DNA of 12,968 nt, taken from contig CAJYHD010000390.1 in the NCBI GenBank assembly GCA_913773715.1, positions 1-12,968 of the forward strand, written 5' to 3'. Source of the stretch: an uncultured Sphingobium sp. Lineage in GTDB: Bacteria; Pseudomonadota; Alphaproteobacteria; Sphingomonadales; Sphingomonadaceae. Of the stretch, positions 6,184 to 12,968 are shown piece by piece (position 1 is the stretch's first letter; each line of letters opens with the position of its first letter). Position numbers and translations under genes: made by a program. The notes under the pieces are model-generated. The model was not told where the DNA came from, did not search any database, and saw nothing but the letters and a program-made list of their open reading frames with translations.

Positions 6184-7095
6184 TCAGCGCCGCCAGCGCG
6201 CCCAGATCGCGGTGGGCAGCAACAGGCCGCGTGCCTCTTCCCGGACCGTCAGTTCCCCGGCCTCGACCGTGCCGGGAAGATCTGCGAACGCCTGCCGCAG
6301 CAATTCGCCGATCGCCAGCGCCGACATGCGCACCGCATAGACGGTGAGGAACAGGAAGCGGCTGTCCGCGTCGAGCAGCGCGCGGCAATTGGCGATGAGG
6401 CTCGGCAGATCCTCCTCCAATCGCCAGATTTCGCCATCGGGACCGCGGCCATATTTGGGCGGGTCGAGCAGGATGCCGTCATAGCGACGGCCGCGCCGCA
6501 CTTCGCGCCCGACGAACTTGGCCGCGTCCTCGACGATCCAGCGCACGGGTCTGTCGTCCATGCCGGAAAGTGCAGCGTTCGCGCGCGCCTGTGCCACCGA
6601 TTTTTTGGACGCGTCGACATGCACCATCCGCGCGCCACCTGCCGACAGCGCCAGCGTGCCGACGCCGGTATAGCCGAAAAGGTTCATGACCTCGGCTTCC
6701 GGCTTGTCGGCGATCGCGGCGCGCAGGTCGCTCCAGATCGGCGCCATGTCGGGGAAGAAGCCGAGATGGCGGAACGGCGTGCAGCTCGACTGGAACGTCA
6801 CTTCGTTCCAGTGCAGCGGCCAGCCTTCGGCCGGCACCGGCTTGTCATAATACCAGCGGCCGCCGCCATCCTCGTCCGATCCGGGGATGAACTCGCCATC
6901 CGCCTGCCAGTCCTGCGTCGCAGGTAGCCACATCGCCTGCGGTTCGGGACGGATGAAGCGGTAGCGGCCATAGCGCTCCAGCTTGCGACCACCACCCGAA
7001 TCGATCAGCCCATAATCAGGCCAAGGCTCGCCGATGAGGGTTTTCAGTTCCAACGCCGCCTCTTCAGGCGCGCGGAGTCGCGCGCTCGGCGACAT
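6184..7095 (-). CDS. RlmI-like class I SAM-dependent methyltransferase
   Basis: The 303-residue product has a Rossmann methyltransferase domain close to RlmI/RlmK-type rRNA methyltransferases. SAM-binding motif I is MNLFGYTGVGTLAL (137-150), the acidic loop is VHVDASKKS (159-167), motif IV is LLDPPKYG (209-216), and the N-terminal beta domain contains GRKLERYGRYRF. It lacks the N-terminal PUA domain of RlmI. The segment after motif IV (FLFLTVYAVRMS, 247-258) has no Cys where m5C enzymes carry one, so another methylated atom is likely. ATG 7095 lies inside the end of thrC (32-base overlap) with no ribosome site. A TTG at 7053, 10 bases after the thrC stop and preceded by AGAGG, is a credible alternative giving 289 residues. 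I keep the ATG as the conservative extent. Confidence 0.87.
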   Translation of the reverse strand: MSPSARLRAPEEAALELKTLIGEPWPDYGLIDSGGGRKLERYGRYRFIRPEPQAMWLPATQDWQADGEFIPGSDEDGGGRWYYDKPVPAEGWPLHWNEVTFQSSCTPFRHLGFFPDMAPIWSDLRAAIADKPEAEVMNLFGYTGVGTLALSAGGARMVHVDASKKSVAQARANAALSGMDDRPVRWIVEDAAKFVGREVRRGRRYDGILLDPPKYGRGPDGEIWRLEEDLPSLIANCRALLDADSRFLFLTVYAVRMSALAIGELLRQAFADLPGTVEAGELTVREEARGLLLPTAIWARWRR

Positions 7096-8464
7096 AGGCG
7101 GTTACGGCCTCGAACGTCGCGGGCAGCTTGGCATAATGTTCCTCGCGCGCGAACAGGTCGCCGACGCGGGCGGGCAGCGGCGGGCGGGTGCCGGTCGCGC
7201 GTTCCACCGCGTCGCGGAACTTGGCGGCATGCGCCGTCGCCAGCGTGACGACCGGGATCGCCGGATCAAGCTGCACCTGATGCGCGGCGGCAAGGCCGAT
7301 CGCGGTGTGCGGATCAATCACCTGCCCCGCCCCATCATAGGCGCGGCGCATGGCCATGGTCATGCCGTCGGCATCGATCCGGGCGGAGGTGAAGAGGTGC
7401 GATGCGCCGTCACGCTGCGCATTGGTCAGGCGCATCGCGCGGCTCGATTCGAACCCGTGCATCTGGTCGGCGAGCGCCTTGCCGTCGCGACCGCCTGCAT
7501 CGAACAACAGCCGCTCGAAATTTGAGCTGACCTGAATGTCCATGCTGGGAGTCGCGGTCGGCACGACCTGTCCCTGGCTGTAATCGCCCTCAGCGAGCGC
7601 GCGGTGCAGGATGTCGTTGATGTTGGTCGCAACGATCAGCTTGGCGACCGGCAGTCCCATCTTCGCCGCGACATAGCCTGCGAACACGTCGCCGAAATTG
7701 CCTGTGGGGACCGAGAAGGCGACTGTCCGCTCAGGCGCACCCAGACGCACGGCGGCGTAGAAATAATAGACCACCTGCGCCATCAGCCGCGCCCAGTTGA
7801 TCGAATTGACGGCAGACAGGTTGAAGCGGCCCGAGAAGTCCGCGTCGTTGAACATCGCCTTCACCATCGCCTGCGCATCGTCGAAGCTGCCGTCGATGGC
7901 GATGTTGTGGACGTTGGGCGCGCGCACCGTCGTCATCTGGCGGCGCTGGACGTCGGACACGCGACCTTCGGGATGGAGCATGAAGATGTCGATCTTCGCG
8001 CGGCCCGCCACGGCATCGATCGCCGCCGATCCGGTGTCGCCGGACGTCGCACCGACGATCGTCAGATGATCGTCGCGACGCGACAGAAACCGCTCGAACA
8101 AGTGGCCGAGCAGCTGGAGCGCGACATCCTTGAACGCGAGCGTCGGGCCGTGAAACAGTTCCAGCATCCAGTGCTGGTGATCGAGCTGTACCAGTGGCGT
8201 CACCGCCTGATGGCTGAAGCGGCCATAGGCAGCCGTGCAAAGCTCGCGCAATTCCTCTTCGCCGAGCGATCCGGCAACGAAGGGGGCCATGACGCGGACA
8301 GCCGTTTCGACATAAGAAAGGCCTGCCATGGCTGCGATCTGCTCATGCGAGAAGCTGGGCCAGCGTTCCGGCACATACAGGCCGCCATCGGACGCCAGCC
8401 CCGCCAGCGTCACATCCTCGAACCCGAGCGACTGCGCGCTCCCCCTGGTGCTCACATAGTGCAT
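7064..8464 (-). CDS. thrC: Threonine synthase
   Basis: The protein has 466 residues from ATG 8464 (MHYVSTRG), the standard opening of the longer, fungal/enterobacterial-type threonine synthases. It converts O-phosphohomoserine to threonine using PLP. Lys112 in HGPTLAFKDVALQ should hold PLP. The GATSGDTGSAA loop (138-148) binds the cofactor phosphate side, and SVPTGNFGDV (251-260) is also conserved. An open frame reaches 8584, but the extra residues are Cys/Arg-rich, have no family likeness and overlap the surf1 end, so I exclude them. The 44 bases between surf1 and thrC contain no clear Shine-Dalgarno site, only a small GCGCG/CGCGC stem just upstream of the ATG. Placement behind surf1 and the cox genes fits gene orders I know from alphaproteobacteria, although the metabolic link is not obvious. 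Confidence 0.96.
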   Translation of the reverse strand: MHYVSTRGSAQSLGFEDVTLAGLASDGGLYVPERWPSFSHEQIAAMAGLSYVETAVRVMAPFVAGSLGEEELRELCTAAYGRFSHQAVTPLVQLDHQHWMLELFHGPTLAFKDVALQLLGHLFERFLSRRDDHLTIVGATSGDTGSAAIDAVAGRAKIDIFMLHPEGRVSDVQRRQMTTVRAPNVHNIAIDGSFDDAQAMVKAMFNDADFSGRFNLSAVNSINWARLMAQVVYYFYAAVRLGAPERTVAFSVPTGNFGDVFAGYVAAKMGLPVAKLIVATNINDILHRALAEGDYSQGQVVPTATPSMDIQVSSNFERLLFDAGGRDGKALADQMHGFESSRAMRLTNAQRDGASHLFTSARIDADGMTMAMRRAYDGAGQVIDPHTAIGLAAAHQVQLDPAIPVVTLATAHAAKFRDAVERATGTRPPLPARVGDLFAREEHYAKLPATFEAVTAYVAERATPRA

Positions 8465-8508
8465 AATGGGAAAGCGCGGTAACGCGCCGCGATCCCGGGG
8501 GCAAGCCT

Positions 8509-9150
8509 TTACGCAGGCGTGGCAGCGCGACGTTTCAGGGCGATGACATAGACAATGAGTGCGACAGCGGCGAACAGGAACCACTGCACCGCATAAGCCA
8601 GATGGTTGTTGGGCACATCGGCGGCGCTGGGCGGCGCGCTGGGCTTGAGACCGGGTGGCGCATCCCGCGCGATCAGCATGGGGCGAAGCGGCGTTGCCTT
8701 GCCATTAACGCGCGCGATCAGGGGGCGGTGGTCAGGCTCCTGCGATATCCAGCCCGATACGCTCCCACCTGTCCACTTCACCGTCGCATCGGGCTTTTGC
8801 GAAACGCCGATCGCAACCAGCGCGCCCGGACCTTCGGCACCCGTGGCGCATTGGGCGATGTGGCGATAGCCGGTCGATCCGTCGGCTGCATGCCCGGCCT
8901 CCACCTGCCAGCCCACGACACGCAGACAGGTGACGGAGGACTGGCGGAACAGCAGATCAGAGGACACCGGCGGCAGCTTCGGAAACGCCACCGACTGCTT
9001 AGCAGGATTGGCGGCGGCGAGTGCCAGCGCAGCCTCCTTCTCCGCCCGCCGCTGTAACTGCCAGAAGCCGAGGCCGATCATGACGAATACGGCCAGGGCA
9101 ACCAGGATCGTCGGGATCAGCGGCACGCGAGATGGAGCTGAGGACTTCAT
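8509..9150 (-). CDS. SURF1-family cytochrome c oxidase assembly protein
   Basis: The 213-residue protein has the SURF1 layout: a transmembrane helix at about 10-30 ending in the signature GFWQLQRRAEK (28-38), a periplasmic domain of ~150 residues, and a second helix near the C-terminus preceded by NNHLAYAVQWF. SURF1 binds heme a and helps insert heme a3 into oxidase subunit I in the inner membrane. It is shorter than mitochondrial SURF1 but normal for bacteria. It lies downstream of ctaE on the same strand with an intrinsic terminator between them, so its level may depend on readthrough or on a promoter within 9151-9230. The two-helix topology, both signatures and the cox context make the call secure. 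Confidence 0.94.
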   Translation of the reverse strand: MKSSAPSRVPLIPTILVALAVFVMIGLGFWQLQRRAEKEAALALAAANPAKQSVAFPKLPPVSSDLLFRQSSVTCLRVVGWQVEAGHAADGSTGYRHIAQCATGAEGPGALVAIGVSQKPDATVKWTGGSVSGWISQEPDHRPLIARVNGKATPLRPMLIARDAPPGLKPSAPPSAADVPNNHLAYAVQWFLFAAVALIVYVIALKRRAATPA

Positions 9151-9176
9151 GTACTTGGCATAGCCCTCGGCGCCGC

Positions 9177-9211
9177 AAAAGAAAACGGCCGGAGAACGCG
9201 TCCCCGGCCGT
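9177..9211 (-). terminator. Intrinsic terminator after ctaE
   Basis: On the minus strand, an 8-bp perfect GC-rich stem (ACGGCCGG at 9185-9192 with CCGGCCGT at 9204-9211) encloses an 11-base loop. It is followed directly by TTTTCTTTT (9177-9185). This is a classic Rho-independent terminator, 20 bases after the ctaE stop. It should end most cox-operon transcripts before surf1. Confidence 0.85.
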
Positions 9212-9231
9212 CGACTTCTAGTCCTTTGGGC

Positions 9232-10059
9232 TTAGCCGTGGACCGGCGCGCCCCAACCACCCCAGACGTAGATGGCAACGAAGAGGAACAGCCACACCAC
9301 GTCGACGAAGTGCCAGTACCAGGCGGCCGCTTCGAAACCGAAATGCTGGCGTGGGGTGAAGTGCCCCTTGTAAGCGCGCACCAGGTTGACGATCAGGAAG
9401 ATGGTGCCGACCAGAACGTGGAAGCCGTGGAAGCCGGTCGCCATGTAGAAGCCTGAGCTATAGGGATTGCCGCCGAACGCAAAGGGCGCATGGGCATATT
9501 CATAGGCCTGCACGCTGGAGAAGATGGCACCCAGGATGATGGTGCACCACAGCCCCTTGATCAGGCCGTCTCGATCGCCATGGATCAGCGCATGATGCGC
9601 CCAGGTGACGGTCGTGCCCGAGCAAAGCAGGATGAGCGTGTTGAGCAAGGGCAGCTCGAACGCGTTCATCACATGGATGTCCTTGGACGGGAACATCCCT
9701 TCGATCGGCGGCAGCGCACTTGGGAACAACGAGAAGTCGAAGAACGCCCAGAACCAGCCGACGAAGAACATGACTTCCGACGCGATGAACAGGATCATCC
9801 CGTATCGCAGGTGCAACTGCACCACCGGCGTATGATCGCCTGCATGCGCTTCGGCGATGACGTTGCTCCACCAGCTGAACATGGTGAACAACACGCCGGC
9901 AAGGCCGATCAGGAAGACCCAGCCGCCACCCGGACCCAGCGCATCGGGATGCAGAAACATGATCGCGCCAAACGCCATGACGAGCGTCGACATGGACCCG
10001 AACATCGGCCAGATGCTGGGCGGAAGAATATGATAATCGTGGTTCTTGGCGCCTGCCAT
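9232..10059 (-). CDS. ctaE: Cytochrome c oxidase subunit III
   Basis: From ATG 10059 the product is 275 residues, typical for bacterial COX3. I chose this start because AGGGAAGAG lies at the right distance upstream and MAGAKNHDYHILPPSIWP is the usual N-terminus. The frame is open to 10119, but those 20 residues are not family-like. Hydrophobicity suggests seven helices. Conserved elements are WPMFGS, the membrane Glu95 in FIASEVMFFVGWFWAFF, TGFHGFHVLVGT, and WYWHFVDVVWLFLF near the C-terminus. Subunit III has no metal. It stabilises subunit I and keeps the D-pathway of proton uptake from inactivating. It follows ctaG by 34 bases and is followed by a strong terminator, so it appears to be the last gene of the cox transcript. 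Confidence 0.97.
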   Translation of the reverse strand: MAGAKNHDYHILPPSIWPMFGSMSTLVMAFGAIMFLHPDALGPGGGWVFLIGLAGVLFTMFSWWSNVIAEAHAGDHTPVVQLHLRYGMILFIASEVMFFVGWFWAFFDFSLFPSALPPIEGMFPSKDIHVMNAFELPLLNTLILLCSGTTVTWAHHALIHGDRDGLIKGLWCTIILGAIFSSVQAYEYAHAPFAFGGNPYSSGFYMATGFHGFHVLVGTIFLIVNLVRAYKGHFTPRQHFGFEAAAWYWHFVDVVWLFLFVAIYVWGGWGAPVHG

Positions 10060-10061
10060 GG

Positions 10062-10072
10062 CTTCTCTTCCC
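10062..10072 (-). promoter_or_regulatory. Ribosome binding site of ctaE
   Basis: On the minus strand GGGAAGAG (10065-10072) lies 5 bases before ATG 10059. It decides the ctaE start against the upstream in-frame ATG at 10119, which has no such site and overlaps ctaG. Confidence 0.7.
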
Positions 10073-10093
10073 TGTCCGTTATCGTTGACCTGC

Positions 10094-10669
10094 TTAGCTT
10101 GCCTTTTCGCCCCGCTCAACCGGGTAGAAAGTGTAGCTCAGCGTAATTTCCTGCGTATCGCGATTGTCGGGATCGTCGAGGATCTTGGGATCGACATAAT
10201 AGAGGACGGGCATCCGCACCTCTTCCCCCGGTTTCAGCGTCTGCTCGGTGAAGCAGAAGCACTGGATCTTCGTAAAGAACGCACCGGCCTGAAGCGGGGT
10301 TACGTTGAAGCTGGCCGTGCCAGTGACGGGTTTATCCGACATGTTCTTGGCGACGAAGATCGCCATCGTCTTCGCGCCAACGGTCACCGTCTGCGTCGGA
10401 TGCTCCGGGCGGAACTGCCAGGGCATACCGGGCTGGACATTGCTGTCGAAGCGGATCGACATCATGTGGCCGGTCGCGACCTTGACGCCGCTCGCTTCCG
10501 TCACGCGCTGCGTAGTACCGCCATAGCCGGTGCGCTCGCAGAAGATGCGGTAGAGCGGCACCGACGCGAAGCCGAGCGCCAGCATGGCGAGGCCGACGAT
10601 CGCCATCATGACCATCGTCCGGCGATTGCGCCGATCCCGGTCGAAGGGTGAAGGCGGCAGCGTCGCCAT
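10094..10669 (-). CDS. ctaG: Cytochrome c oxidase assembly protein CtaG (Cox11 family, CuB delivery)
   Basis: The product is 191 residues from ATG 10669, with one N-terminal transmembrane helix (about 18-37) and a periplasmic beta-sandwich domain. Cox11 signatures are PLYRIFCERTGYGGT (38-52, with Cys44), FNVTPLQAGAFF (121-132) and the copper-binding QCFCF motif (C137, C139), followed by KPGEEVRMPVLYYVDP. It hands Cu(I) to the CuB site of subunit I. The start shares one base with the stop of the small coxF-like gene (TGATG), so translation is probably coupled. A longer open frame reaches 10981 but consists of Arg-rich out-of-frame reading through ctaB and the small gene, and I reject it. The C-terminus (DTQEITLSYTFYP) is complete. 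Confidence 0.96.
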   Translation of the reverse strand: MATLPPSPFDRDRRNRRTMVMMAIVGLAMLALGFASVPLYRIFCERTGYGGTTQRVTEASGVKVATGHMMSIRFDSNVQPGMPWQFRPEHPTQTVTVGAKTMAIFVAKNMSDKPVTGTASFNVTPLQAGAFFTKIQCFCFTEQTLKPGEEVRMPVLYYVDPKILDDPDNRDTQEITLSYTFYPVERGEKAS

Positions 10670-10806
10670 CAGATGCTGTGGCTCGCGCCGATCTTCGCCA
10701 GCGTGATGCCGAAGAAGAGGATGGCGAGGAAACCGAGGATCAGCCCGGTGACGATTGCGCGCGATTTCTGGCGGGCGCGCAATTCGGCCAGTTCTTCGGG
10801 CGTCAC
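10669..10806 (-). CDS. coxF: CoxF-like small membrane protein of the cox operon
   Basis: A 45-residue reading frame lies exactly between ctaB and ctaG. It starts at GTG 10806, which overlaps the ctaB stop (GTGA), and ends at TGA 10669-10671, which shares a base with the ctaG ATG. The product begins with a charged segment ([16 protein letters not shown]) followed by one hydrophobic helix at about residues 17-36 and a short [15 protein letters not shown] tail. Position, size, the basic segment before one helix, and the final (V/I)T-x-x-K-(I/L)-G pattern match what I remember of alphaproteobacterial CoxF proteins, whose molecular role is not well defined. It probably acts in oxidase assembly at the inner membrane (inference). 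Exact fit between two coupled neighbours is the strongest evidence that it is translated. Confidence 0.85.
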   Translation of the reverse strand: MTPEELAELRARQKSRAIVTGLILGFLAILFFGITLAKIGASHSI

Positions 10807-11735
10807 AGCAGCAACCAGCGGTCGGCGACCACTGCTCCGAACAGGAGGAAGAGGTAGAGGATCGAATATTTGAACAGCCGCTTCTCGGGCGCCATGCGCG
10901 CGGGATCGGTCTCACGGCGGCGATAGACCTGGAACGCCATGGCCGCGAACAGCGCCGTGCCGAGCAGCGCCGTCGTCCCATAGATCAGGCCCGTAAGATG
11001 CAGCAGCACCGGGGCCATGGCCGCAACCGCCATGATCGCGGTGTAGAACCATATCTGCCGCCGCGTCGCGACTTCGCCCGACACGACAGGCAGCATCGGG
11101 ATCCCGGCAGCGGCATAATCGGTCTTCACGAAAAGGGCGAGCGCCCAGAAATGCGGCGGCGTCCAGAAAAAGATCAGCATGAACAGCGCGATCGGCAAGG
11201 CGCTGATGTCGCCGGTTACGGCGGCCCAGCCAATTACCGGCGGGAATGCGCCCGCTGCGCCGCCGATGACGATATTCTGCGCGGTGCGTGGCTTCAGCCA
11301 GATCGTGTAGACGAAGACGTAAAACAGGATGGAGACGGTCAAAACCGCAGCGGCGAGCCAGTTGGTCGCCATGCCCATGAGGATGACCGAGAAGAAGGAG
11401 AGGCCGACGCCGAAGTGCAACGCCGACTGGCGATCCATGCGACCGGCGGGAAGCGGGCGGTTGGCCGTGCGCTTCATCTTCGCATCGATGTCCGCTTCAT
11501 ACCATTGGTTGAGCGTTGCAGCCGCGCCAGCACCGAGCGCGATGCAGAGGATGGCGGTGAAGGCAAGGACCGGATGGATGTTGCCGGGCGCGGCCAGCAA
11601 GCCACACAGCCCGGTGAAGACGACGAGCGTCATCACGCGCGGCTTGGTGAGCGCCAGGAAATCGCGCCAATGCGCTGGCATTGCGGTGCTGCCGGTAGGT
11701 ACCGCAGCCTGGCTCACGAACGGCAAACTTGCCAT
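10803..11735 (-). CDS. ctaB: Heme O synthase (protoheme IX farnesyltransferase)
   Basis: The 310-residue integral membrane protein is a UbiA-type prenyltransferase that adds farnesyl to heme B to make heme O, precursor of the heme A used by this oxidase. It shows [13 protein letters not shown] (29-41), the Asp-rich motif N76-x3-E80-x-D82-x-D84 followed by [10 protein letters not shown] (87-96), [13 protein letters not shown], and [11 protein letters not shown]. About eight to nine hydrophobic helices are visible. Glu80 replaces the first Asp of the usual motif, a variant I believe is common in this clade. GAGGAG lies 3 bases before ATG 11735, closer than ideal. The stop overlaps the next start (GTGA). 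It is separated from ctaD by 115 bases holding a hairpin, so the two may be expressed unequally. Confidence 0.96.
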   Translation of the reverse strand: MASLPFVSQAAVPTGSTAMPAHWRDFLALTKPRVMTLVVFTGLCGLLAAPGNIHPVLAFTAILCIALGAGAAATLNQWYEADIDAKMKRTANRPLPAGRMDRQSALHFGVGLSFFSVILMGMATNWLAAAVLTVSILFYVFVYTIWLKPRTAQNIVIGGAAGAFPPVIGWAAVTGDISALPIALFMLIFFWTPPHFWALALFVKTDYAAAGIPMLPVVSGEVATRRQIWFYTAIMAVAAMAPVLLHLTGLIYGTTALLGTALFAAMAFQVYRRRETDPARMAPEKRLFKYSILYLFLLFGAVVADRWLLL

Positions 11736-11802
11736 ATGCTCCTCAAAAATACGCCGATCCGACGCTGGCGGCGCCGGATCGCACTTGGGACCTCAATGCC
11801 CC

Positions 11803-11840
11803 GAAACAAGGGAGCCATGGCACTGGCGCGCCATGGCCCT
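11803..11840 (-). terminator. Hairpin between ctaD and ctaB (possible attenuator)
   Basis: Read on the minus strand, an 11-bp stem (CCCT and GCCATGG arms at 11830-11840 paired with 11809-11812 and 11815-11821, with a 2-base bulge) closes an 8-base loop. It is followed by TGTTTC. The T-run is weak, so partial termination or a 3'-end stabiliser for the ctaD part of the message is more likely than full termination. Confidence 0.5.
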
Positions 11841-11850
11841 GATACTCCGA

Positions 11851-12876
11851 TCAATCCACGACCGGCAGCGTCTCGAACTGGTGGAACGGCGGCGGGCTGG
11901 GCAGCGTCCATTCCAGCGTCGTCGCGCCCTCGCCCCAGGGATTGGCTTCCGCCTTCTTGCCAGCAGCCAGCGACCAGATCAGGTTGATGAAGAAGATGCC
12001 CATGCCGGCGGCCATGATTTCATAGCCATGGCTGGCGAGGCTGTTCCACTTCTCGAACGCGGCAGGATAGTCGGGGTAGCGACGCGGCATACCCGACAGG
12101 CCCAGGAAGTGCATCGGGAAGAACAACAGGTTCACGCCGATGAAGAATACCCAGAAGTGCAGCTGACCGAGGAACTCGTTGTACATCCGGCCCGACATCT
12201 TGGGGAACCAGTAGTAGAAGCCCGCGAACAGACCGAAAACAGCGCCGAGCGAGAGCACATAATGGAAGTGCGCGACGACATAATAAGTGTCGTGCAGCAC
12301 GTCATCGACGCCGCCGTTCGCCAGCACGACGCCGGTGACGCCGCCCACGGTGAACAGGAAGATGAAGCCCAGCGCCCAGACCATCGGCGTCTTGTAACTG
12401 ATCGATCCACCCCAGATCGTCGCGATCCACGAGAAGATCTTGACCCCGGTCGGAACGGCAATGACCATCGTCGCGGCGGTGAAGTACATCTTCACATTGA
12501 CGCTCATACCGGTCGTGAACATGTGGTGCGCCCACACGACGAAGCCGACCACGCCGATCGCGACCATGGCATAGGCCATGCCGAGATAGCCGAACACCGG
12601 CTTGCGACTGAAGGTCGAGACGATCTGGCTGATGATGCCGAAACCAGGCAAGATCATGATGTACACTTCGGGATGCCCGAAGAACCAGAAGAGATGCTGG
12701 TAGAGTTCAGGATCGCCGCCGCCTGCCGCATCATAGAAGGTCGTGCCGAAGTTGCGGTCGGTCAGCAGCATGGTGATCGCAGCGGCGAGGACCGGCAGCG
12801 CCAGCAGCAGGAGGAAGGCGGTGACCAGCACCGACCAGACGAACAGCGGCATCTTGTGCAGGGTCATGCCCGGCGC
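11851..12876 (-). CDS. ctaD: Cytochrome c oxidase subunit I, aa3-type, C-terminal ~340 residues (5' truncated)
   Basis: The frame matches subunit I from codons Ala-Pro-Gly (12868-12876) to the stop at 11851. Above 12876 the homology breaks off and the frame meets a stop within about 60 bases. Numbering from Met at 12867, the visible ligands are H65 and Y69 (GHPEVY, CuB His cross-linked to Tyr), H114/H115 (CuB), K-channel T140 and K143 (PTGVK), H192/D193 (Mg site), and H200 and H202 (heme a3 and heme a, AHFHY). GHPEVY marks an A1-type proton pump. The second heme a ligand and the D-channel Asp are in the missing N-terminal ~210 residues. The break coincides with an inverted fold-back at the window end, so the gene is probably intact in the organism. 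Confidence 0.96.
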
Positions 12877-12968
12877 TCCACCTGGCGGGTGCCTCGTCGA
12901 TCCTGGGTGCGATCAACTTCATCACCACCATCTTTAACATGCGCGCGCCGGGCATGACCCTGCACAAG
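12853..12968. repeat. 24-bp perfect inverted repeat with 68-bp spacer at the window end
   Basis: Bases 12853-12876 are the exact reverse complement of 12945-12968. The base pairs just inside the arms (12877 against 12944) do not match. The right arm stops only because the window does, so the true repeat could be longer. Both arms encode APGMTLHK of cytochrome oxidase subunit I. Confidence 0.92.
12877..12968 (+). other. Inverted fragment of ctaD (fold-back at the sequence end)
   Basis: Read on the + strand from codon 12879, this segment encodes subunit I residues [22 protein letters not shown] and APGMTLHK in native order. These are the residues that should come just before MTLHKMPLF in ctaD, which is encoded on the opposite strand at 12867 and below. 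The segment is therefore the missing 5' neighbour of the truncated gene, joined in reverse. Its final 24 bases repeat 12853-12876 in inverted orientation. A chimeric read or assembly fold-back is the simplest reading. Confidence 0.85.

Noticed and set aside
6064..6927. A 287-residue open frame on the plus strand opposite the methyltransferase and the lipoprotein signal region.
   Set aside because: It is antisense to two genes with intact family motifs and shows no motif of its own.
7604..8482. A 292-residue open frame on the plus strand opposite thrC.
   Set aside because: It is the antisense shadow of a well-conserved threonine synthase gene and has an Arg/His/Asp-rich composition.
8474..8487. 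A GCGCG-GTAA-CGCGC stem just upstream of the thrC start as a riboswitch or threonine attenuator.
   Set aside because: The stem is only 5 bp. There is no leader peptide with Thr or Ile codons, and the 44-base gap is too short for an attenuator.
8465..8584. A Cys-rich 40-residue N-terminal extension of thrC (CXXC-like spacing).
   Set aside because: The Cys come from out-of-frame reading of the surf1 end. Threonine synthases begin at the MHYVSTRG Met, and the surf1 stop lies inside the extension.
10670..10981. An N-terminal extension of ctaG by 104 residues.
   Set aside because: The extra part reads through coxF and the end of ctaB out of frame and is Arg/Ser-rich. MATLPPSP at 10669 is the normal Cox11 N-terminus.
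10755..11987. A 410-residue open frame on the plus strand over ctaB and coxF.
   Set aside because: It is antisense to ctaB with low-complexity charged composition and no recognisable domain or ribosome site.
11329..12957. A 542-residue open frame on the plus strand, opposite ctaB and ctaD.
   Set aside because: Its translation is rich in Arg, His, Glu and Asp with no fold-like pattern, as expected for the antisense of membrane-protein genes in GC-rich DNA. ctaB and ctaD on the other strand are certain.
12731..12967. A 78-residue minus-strand frame across the ctaD break.
   Set aside because: It exists only because of the inverted junction and reads ctaD out of frame.

Overview
The window is ordinary core chromosome of a high-GC alphaproteobacterium, most likely a sphingomonad (Sphingomonadales). 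I base this on three things: the aa3 cytochrome oxidase gene order (ctaD-ctaB-coxF-ctaG-ctaE, then surf1), the ATP12-family F1-ATPase chaperone, and a palindromic repeat of the GAGC(C/T)TGTCGAAG type that I know as abundant in sphingomonad genomes. Base composition looks even throughout, and I see no mobile element, phage, CRISPR, rRNA or tRNA. The right edge looks like an assembly (contig) end, because the last 92 bases fold back on ctaD.

Left block (2-2158, + strand): four tightly packed or overlapping genes. They are the C-terminal part of an RluA-family pseudouridine synthase, a HAD phosphatase, an unrecognised 84-residue two-helix membrane protein, and an ATP12-family chaperone. A REP-like palindrome (2146-2227) overlaps the end of the ATP12 gene and supplies its last codons and stop. 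It sits between this gene and a convergent dihydroorotase-like gene.

Middle block (2252-7095): a dihydroorotase-like amidohydrolase (-) is divergent from ygfZ (+) across only 30 bases. ygfZ overlaps an exported glutaminyl-peptide cyclotransferase gene by ATGA. That gene meets a lipoprotein of the endonuclease/exonuclease/phosphatase fold (-) tail to tail, with a 17-base overlap. Upstream of the lipoprotein gene is an RlmI-like SAM methyltransferase, and upstream of that thrC.

Right block (7064-12968, - strand in transcription order): ctaD (5'-truncated), ctaB, a 45-residue coxF-like gene, ctaG, ctaE, an intrinsic terminator, surf1, thrC, methyltransferase, lipoprotein. CtaD and CtaE are catalytic-core subunits. 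CtaB makes heme O (precursor of heme A), CtaG delivers CuB, and SURF1 helps place heme a3. A second hairpin lies between ctaD and ctaB, so the subunit and assembly genes may be expressed at different levels.

I found no undescribed multi-gene system. The items most worth checking are the fold-back end, the repeat-derived stop codon of the ATP12 gene, the two small membrane proteins, and the Gln in place of the first metal-binding His in the dihydroorotase-like enzyme.
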